Shown here in pieces: positions 57,968-64,000 of a stretch of DNA of 64,000 nucleotides. Below the pieces are notes generated by a model. The model had not been told where the DNA came from. It searched no databases and saw only the letters and a list, made by a program, of their open reading frames with translations. Positions within the stretch are counted from its first letter, which is position 1. Every line of letters starts with the position of its first letter. The translations under genes were made by a program, and so were the position numbers. The DNA comes from Climacium dendroides (taxonomy: Eukaryota > Streptophyta > Bryopsida > Hypnales > Climaciaceae), in NCBI GenBank assembly GCA_950106755.1, contig OX467084.1, forward strand, positions 5,518,001 through 5,582,000, written 5' to 3'.

Positions 57968-60900
57968 ATGGGAAAGGGGAGCGACAATAACCTTTCGAGC
58001 GCAGTTGTTGCTGCCTTGCCAAAGGATCCTGATCAGCAACTGCAAGTCGCGCAGCAGGTCGTCCAATATGCTGTTTCCGGCCGTGTTGCAAAGCTTGAAG
58101 CCGAGACGTCAAGTTTGAGGTCCAAGATTGTTGAAAAAGATGCTGTCATTGGAAGTCTGCAGACGCGGGTCATTGGGGCTGAAACTACTTTGGCAGAAAC
58201 TACGGCCAAGCTGTCTCTCGCTATGGAGGGGCAGGTACTCAGACTAATTGCTTCTACTACCCTGATTTTCCTTAGTGATAGAATTTTCCGACCCTCTTGA
58301 GTTTAAAATTCACTGAATTGATTTACGTGCAAGTGTTTGAGGTCATCGACGTTTTCAATTCATTACCACGTTTAAATTCTTTCCTCCTATTGTCTTCCTA
58401 GAGGAGAAAGTGTCCAAACACGTGAACGTCTCACCTGAAGGCGCGGACTCTAAAAAACACGTTCTCATAAATTGCTGTGCAACCTTGTGTTTCCTGCAGG
58501 CAAAATTGGTCAAAGACAACGATGTGCTCTCAGGCCAAGTGAAGAAGCTGATGTGCCAAGTTTCAAAGGTAGGCCAATGCATTAAGTATAGCAATTCACA
58601 ACAGTTAGATGAAAGTCTGGCATCCAGTACATGCAATTAGATGTACATCCTTTACATGCAAAGGTTTTGAACTAATAGAAAGCATTGCATTCAAACTGCA
58701 AGCCATTCTTCTTTGAATCGTTCTTTATTTAATTTTTATTACAGGGTCGTTATTTGTTGGACTCCAATCGTAGATTTTCTTCTCTTAATCCTTTCGTCAA
58801 AAACTTTAAAACGGCTAAGAGCGGCATCTTTTTGAGGAATCTAGTACTTGGCTTCAAGAATTTCGGTTAATTTTGCTCTGGTAAACGTGTGTGTCAGTTG
58901 GATGACTTCAAGAAAGCGCTGATGAAATCACTGGAGGCAAGTTCAGAATGCGGTGGTGACTCGGTAAGAGCCATCATCGAGTTTCTTTCAGCCTTGAGCC
59001 TTTGTCGTTTCTGATTTTTTCTGGTTCGAATCTGGTCAACTTGCTTTCAAGGTTCGATTTGACTACATTGAACTTTATTTCTGGAATATTGGGTTATCTC
59101 CATCCAGCCATTATTGTTCGACTGTTCGATTTCTACTTCCAAGGACACTAGCTCCTAGAGTTCGCAGTGTGTGCCTTTTGTTTCTGTTGCCTTGTTCCCT
59201 AGAAGTCATTCTACACTTCACAAATATTTGATTAGTCTTAGATTAGTTGATTGTAGAGCTCTTCTTTTGAAGTGTTGTATCAGCTTAGAGCAGCTATTAT
59301 CCCCACATACTTGGTCGATGTTGATGCCAGGCTGACGACGGAAAAAAGCCTTGCCCACCAGCATCACCCTGTGGCACGTCGCTGTCACCTGAGCCAAAGA
59401 GTGCCTCTCCTCCTTTTTCAAAAAGAGAAAGTAAGATTTCTTCTTCTCATACTTATACATTTCTGTACTTTAATTGTAGCTTAATTTCTTCGTTTAGAGT
59501 AAACAGATTCCTCATCTAAAATTGGCAAATAAAACTTTCATATCTGAGATTATGAATCCGAGGAAAATAGTTCAATCATATTCCACTTCCTTTGAGCAAG
59601 TGCTTTCGACCCAAATGATGACATAACTGATGAGGCATCTTGTTTTTCTTGTTTTTTTGTCCCCGCTTGTATTTCACTGTTTTATGCTATATGTCTGGCA
59701 TAAGCTATTCAATAACATTGGTTTAACTACTAATTATGCTGGTGACCTCTGGTTTCAGTTGAAGGACCATTTTCGTGCAGGACATCGGACTGCCCGGAGT
59801 GCCCGGAGTCTCCTCCTGCCGAGTCTGACAAGTCTGTAGGCACTGATCCGGATCAGAGTATGTTGACACTTAATCAGTAAACCCAAATTGAGTCCCATTA
59901 ATACAACTAATCCTCACATCATTTGTTTTGCACAGATGCTGCAGATCCCAAAATTTTGCTTTGTTACTATCATTTACTCTAAAATATTACTTTCTTTGCA
60001 AGGTCAAAATTTAACCCCCAAGTGCCCAAGATAAAAATTTTAAAACCCGCTTTGGAAGCTCACAGTCGATTTTATCAACTTTCAATAGATATTTCAAGCA
60101 TTAATAAGTAGGGTGTGAATTCTTCCTTCTATCATTTTGCTGCGTTTCATGTAAGCTTCCTTAATAATTGATTTCAGATCCTGTAGATGTGGAGCGGCCA
60201 TTTTTGGCCATTTGAGCACTTAGGGGTTAGATAGCGCAATAACGAACATCTGCTAATTTCATTGTTGATTGATTATGGTAGTATACATGTGAAAGTTTTA
60301 GTAACGAGGAAAACTAGGTACACAATTTGAGTAAACGAAGTGATGTTCTTTCTAATTAGGATGATTGTCAGCACTGCAGGGAGATGGTTTTTATTGTCGT
60401 CCGAAGCTTGAAAGTGCATGTGGATAAGTGACGGTATATAAATAATCGTCTATCTATGATATATCATTATGGCACTATTCTTTTCTTTTTTTCTTTTTTT
60501 TTTTGAAACCATTATGGCATTATTCATCTACAGGCGCATCGTCTAAGTGGAGTCCCTGGCATCTAAGCCAAAGTCCATTGGGTCCACTGACCCCTCGCAT
60601 ACCATCAGACAGTTTTGGAACAGCAGGTAGTGCAATTGGAACTTACAGTAAATGATCATGTGAGACATGCTAGTTTCGAGATCAGGAATTCAGGATTAAG
60701 GAGACTGTTAATAAATCTGTGTCACTACCGTGAATGACTGTGTTCATATCCGTGCACTTCCTATCAATTGTAAGAATGAATTAATTGGCTTATATGTCTG
60801 ACTGATCATTGAAATTGGTGGTTGGTTGCAGCAAGATCACCTCGGGTTGACGGCAAAGAGTTTTTCCGACAAGCAAGGTAAGGAACCAATACCATGAACA

Positions 60901-61578
60901 GCAGACAGACGAATCTTCTCGATTGCCATCACAGCCCTTATAAATTTTCTGAATGAATGCGTACTTCGCTTTTAATCTCAGCGTGTTAAGACGCCATGCG
61001 TAGTACTTATTGACTATTTTGACGCCTAGTTCTGTGCTTAGTACTGCAATACCATGATCTGTTGTTTGTTAGTCTGTTACTCAAATTTACGCAATGCAGG
61101 AACCGGTTGTCTTATGAACAGTTCAGCGAGTTTCTGACCAACATTAAGGAACTGAATGCGCATCGGCAAACTCGGGAGGTGAGCTCTTTCATTTTATCTT
61201 TTATCAGTTGGGATTGGTTCTTGCTTGTTTATTGTTATATCACCTTGAGCAGTGTCGCCCTTCAACCTCATGTCAGCAAGCCTAGTGTAGTACCTCGTAT
61301 CTTCTGTTCTTTGTAGCTTGGAAGCAAAACTGGATTTGAAATTGAACCAGGTCCAATAGAATCATAGCATATGATCAGAGGCATCACAAATGAAAGGAGT
61401 GGGCACAATGCAGGAAACCAAGCAGAAGTCGAGTGTGATCTTTGGGCCAGATAACTTTGACCTTACTGAGAAATTTTCAGCTCTCCTGAGTCGATACATA
61501 ACTCCTCCGCTACCTCCTCCCCCTTCTTATAATCTTCCTGGAGACCAGCCGCCGGGTCTTAAGCCTTGCTCTGCTTAG
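57968..61578 (+). CDS. At4g15545-like coiled-coil protein (9 exons)
   Basis: Exons: 57968-58234, 58500-58568, 58898-58963, 59331-59430, 59759-59857, 60534-60626, 60832-60877, 61100-61178, 61414-61578. All introns are GT-AG and phases agree, giving about 327 residues (Arabidopsis homologue about 340). Residues about 20-130 are a coiled coil (LPKDPDQQLQVAQQVVQYAV, KLEAETSSLRSKIVEKDAVI, LVKDNDVLSGQVKKL). The centre is Ser/Pro-rich (SPLGPLTPRIPSDSFGTA). The C-terminus has the family hallmark SPRVDGKEFFRQAR, RLSYEQFSEFLTNIKELNAH and FGPDNFDLTEKFSALLSRYI. Members include NAI1-interacting proteins tied to ER bodies and the cytoskeleton in Arabidopsis; function here is not shown. An added Pro-rich tail ends ...PPPPSYNLPG and GLKPCSA. 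The ATG is the first in frame and no lesion is seen. Confidence 0.9.
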
Positions 61579-61661
61579 ATCATTGCCACTAGTTTGCATC
61601 TCCCCAATAGGGAATTGCTACATCAAAATACATTGATATAATTAGAGTTTTTATGTGTAAG

Positions 61662-61789
61662 TTGACGAATTTTAGGTGATTTCAAATGTAACAACTCATG
61701 TTTTTATGTCAACAATAACATCAAGATGTTATATTGGATGTTAGTATCGACCTAGGGTTGTTACATTTGACGTCCCCTAAAATCCGTCA
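61662..61789. mobile_element. 128-bp foldback element
   Basis: TTGACGAATTTTAGGTGATT then CAAATGTAACAAC at the left, answered by GTTGTTACATTTG and CCCCTAAAATCCGTCA at the right. The arms carry several mismatches. It lies just past the At4g15545-like stop. Confidence 0.65.
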
Positions 61790-62213
61790 CCACTTAAAAC
61801 AAAGGTTTATTATAGTGATAGTTCACAGCTCAGAACAAACAAAAGCCTACAATGAATTAATATCCATTGTAGTCATCAATTGTCTTACAATATGCAGGTG
61901 GAGATTAATCTGTATAAGTTGTCACAGGATAATCTTTGACATGAGAGAATAAGCTCAGATAATTTAGTTGTATGGAACAAAGCTAGAATAATTCTCATGT
62001 GATTCCTGAACTCGCAATCGTTTTGGCTTGACTTGGCATGCTGGTGGTCGGGGGTTGAATGATTCTGTGACGCAGATGTATCCTCTCACTGCATTTCATC
62101 CCAAAGATGCCAATTGCAACGGCCATGTGCCGCCTCATTGTGGAGATTGGGTGACCATGCTCACATGATGATCATGCTTGGTTCTACTAAAGTCTAATTA
62201 TGTCTTTTCAGTT
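61790..62213. other. intergenic, no gene seen
   Basis: Nothing recognisable. Confidence 0.35.
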
Positions 62214-62689
62214 CTTTAATCCTTAAATGTCGACACGGATGTTTGGTGTTTGTTGGATGACAAGGAATGTTTCTAGTAGGATAGAAGTGCAAGTATTTAT
62301 CTTCAAAATTTTGTTGTGAAAAAGAGAGGTCTTTTACAATAGTTTGACTTTCATTGAGTGCTTTTGTTATTTTTTAAGTCAATGATTTATACAGTAATGA
62401 AAAGGGATGATTTCTAAGGTCACTCATTCATTCTTTAATCCTTAAACAAGTTGGTCATTGTGGAAATCATTTGTTTGGGTATTGTGTGAATTGTTGGCTT
62501 AAAAAAAATGCAAAAGTACTCTTTGGAAGATAAACTAATGTAGAAGACATTCCTTTTTTTTCACATAAAATTTGGAGGATGATTAGCTACACTTTTCTCT
62601 TACATGGAGAGATTCTTTGTCATTCACTGGCTTGGAAATTGGAAAATGTCTTCCACGTTGTTTATGAGTTATGGGTTAAGGATTAAATT
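62214..62689. mobile_element. large foldback MITE, most complete member of its family
   Basis: The left arm from CTTTAATCCTTAAA at 62214 and the right arm ending GGTTAAGGATTAAA near 62687 are imperfect reverse complements along about 200 bases each. They include GACA(A)GGAATGTTTCTAGTAGG-like, AGTGCAA(G/C)TATT and TTTTTTAAGTCAATGATT segments. A junction near 62434 (CTTTAATCCTTAAACA) again resembles an end. The same family occurs at 2163 and 18955. Confidence 0.7.
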
Positions 62690-64000
62690 TTAGACTATTA
62701 GTTTTCAAGTTTTTAAATTTAGTTTAGATTAACAATTGAGATTTGCATATGAATTTGAATAAGTTATTTGTTTTTTTTCTTATCATTCTTAACATACTAG
62801 TGCTACTAACAAAACAATTCGTATTCCTTGTGCCAACTTCAATTCAAGAGTCAATGGTAGTATGGTTTTTAATCTTGATGTTGTACATAGATAGATTGTG
62901 GAGATGTCAAAAGTCCACGAGATGTTAACATCTCCACAATATATTCTAAACTAAGATATTCTTTTATTCAAATGATTGATGATACAAAGCTAAACACACT
63001 TTTTACATTGGAAGGTTCACTTTTACCACATTGAATTACTTGAATTTAGTACAACCACATTTTATTAATAGGAATGATATTTACTTCCATTGATGCATCA
63101 TTGATTTTTTGTTTGAATATATCAAATGGAGAACCTTCACTATTTGGATGATGTTGAATTTTTTGAAAAAAATTAGTTTAAGGATATTAAAGAAAGAGAA
63201 TTTACTAACTCTCATCCCACGGTATAAGAGAAGATAGTTTAAAGTTGTTTTGTATTTAATGAGTCAAATTTAGATATCACACTCATATAATTTGCCTTCA
63301 ATGTCCTATTTATGAAGTTTTTCAAGGTTTTCTTCTTTGAATCATTTGGTTGAAAGTCAATGTTTTTGCTCATTTCCTTTGAATTCTTTGCAATGTCTTT
63401 CTTTTACTCTATAAGAATTGACAAGTAGATAATATTGAATTTCAGTGTATGAAAAAAATTGGTTGTAAAAGAAAAAAAATTACATTATTGAAGTTCAAGA
63501 TTATATACAATTGATACAATACTTACACACTCCACAACACATAACCACAATCTTAACCCGACTTTATCGCACTATTATCATAGGTGTATTATACAAAAAT
63601 TGAATATTGATTAATGAGGACAAAAAAAAAAGAGATTGATTCATAGAAGTTTTAACCTTTTTTCCAGTCTTATTGGTTTAGAATGCTTGTTTTATACAAT
63701 GAAAAAACCAAGACTTGTCTCATGTGGTTTATGGGGCCTCTTTTTTTCTTGATACAACTTATGTATTTCAAAATTCTACAAATAAAATATATACAATTCT
63801 CATCGGAGTTCAAGTCGCACAATTTGAGACAATCCGATGAAGTAGCCATTTGCTTTGCTAACCTAAGATGCACCATTACTTTGATCCGGTTCAATCCAAT
63901 GCAGTTTGCAACTTATCTTTAAGAATTCAAAATCCTAAATCGAAACCCCGAATCCTCACTTCAATTTCAGATTCACATAAATGCAATTAGAAAAACTCAA
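62690..64000. other. AT-rich intergenic DNA, no gene seen
   Basis: Short frames only; no splice pattern and no domain. Confidence 0.5.

Noticed and set aside
59020..59050. GGTTCGAATC, resembling a tRNA T-arm
   Set aside because: No A-box at the right distance and no cloverleaf; it lies in an intron of the At4g15545-like gene.

Overview
The window is nuclear DNA of a land plant. Genes carry short GT-AG introns, one GC-AG intron is present, and the families are plant or eukaryotic: plant SRC2-type C2 protein, NPF transporter, STIG1-like secreted protein, mitochondrial 2-oxoglutarate dehydrogenase E1, plant ZIP-type transporter, At4g15545-like protein and Ty1/copia LTR retrotransposon. Intergenic DNA is AT-rich and packed with foldback elements. 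Compact introns and the repeat setting would suit a seedless plant (moss, liverwort, lycophyte or fern), but I cannot fix the species.

Layout. 1-2.6 kb is AT-rich repeat DNA. 3.05-3.94 kb holds an intact two-exon SRC2-like C2-domain gene (+) behind a promoter rich in ACGT cores. 6.9-7.6 kb is a frame-broken unknown gene (+) and 7.8-10.8 kb a degraded NPF transporter pseudogene (-); the two converge and both lack their 3' ends. 11.4-18.4 kb and 32.6-38.4 kb are the two arms of a large inverted duplication. Each arm carries one STIG1-like gene, with ten cysteine repeats in arm A (-) and eight in arm B (+). The spacer between the arms holds a repeat-rich tract and the intact 13-exon E1 gene (25.8-31.7 kb, +).

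Right of arm B are a TFIIIC B-block-subunit pseudogene fragment (38.9-40.1 kb, +), a putative solo LTR with a nested CACTA-type MITE (about 41.3-42.65 kb), and a complete but coding-defective copia element (44.13-49.54 kb, -) with a 5-bp target duplication. An intact, intronless ZIP-family transporter (54.99-56.85 kb, +) and an intact nine-exon At4g15545-like gene (57.97-61.58 kb, +) follow. The end is again AT-rich with foldback elements.

The genes do not form a pathway. The window is a mosaic of housekeeping genes (E1, ZIP, At4g15545-like), likely stress or secreted-protein genes (C2, STIG1-like), decayed genes and mobile DNA. The most interesting structure is the inverted duplication: two nearly identical STIG1-like genes differ by exactly one two-repeat module, their close surroundings are far more alike than the outer arms, and one arm has acquired a nested transposon that I cannot find in the other.
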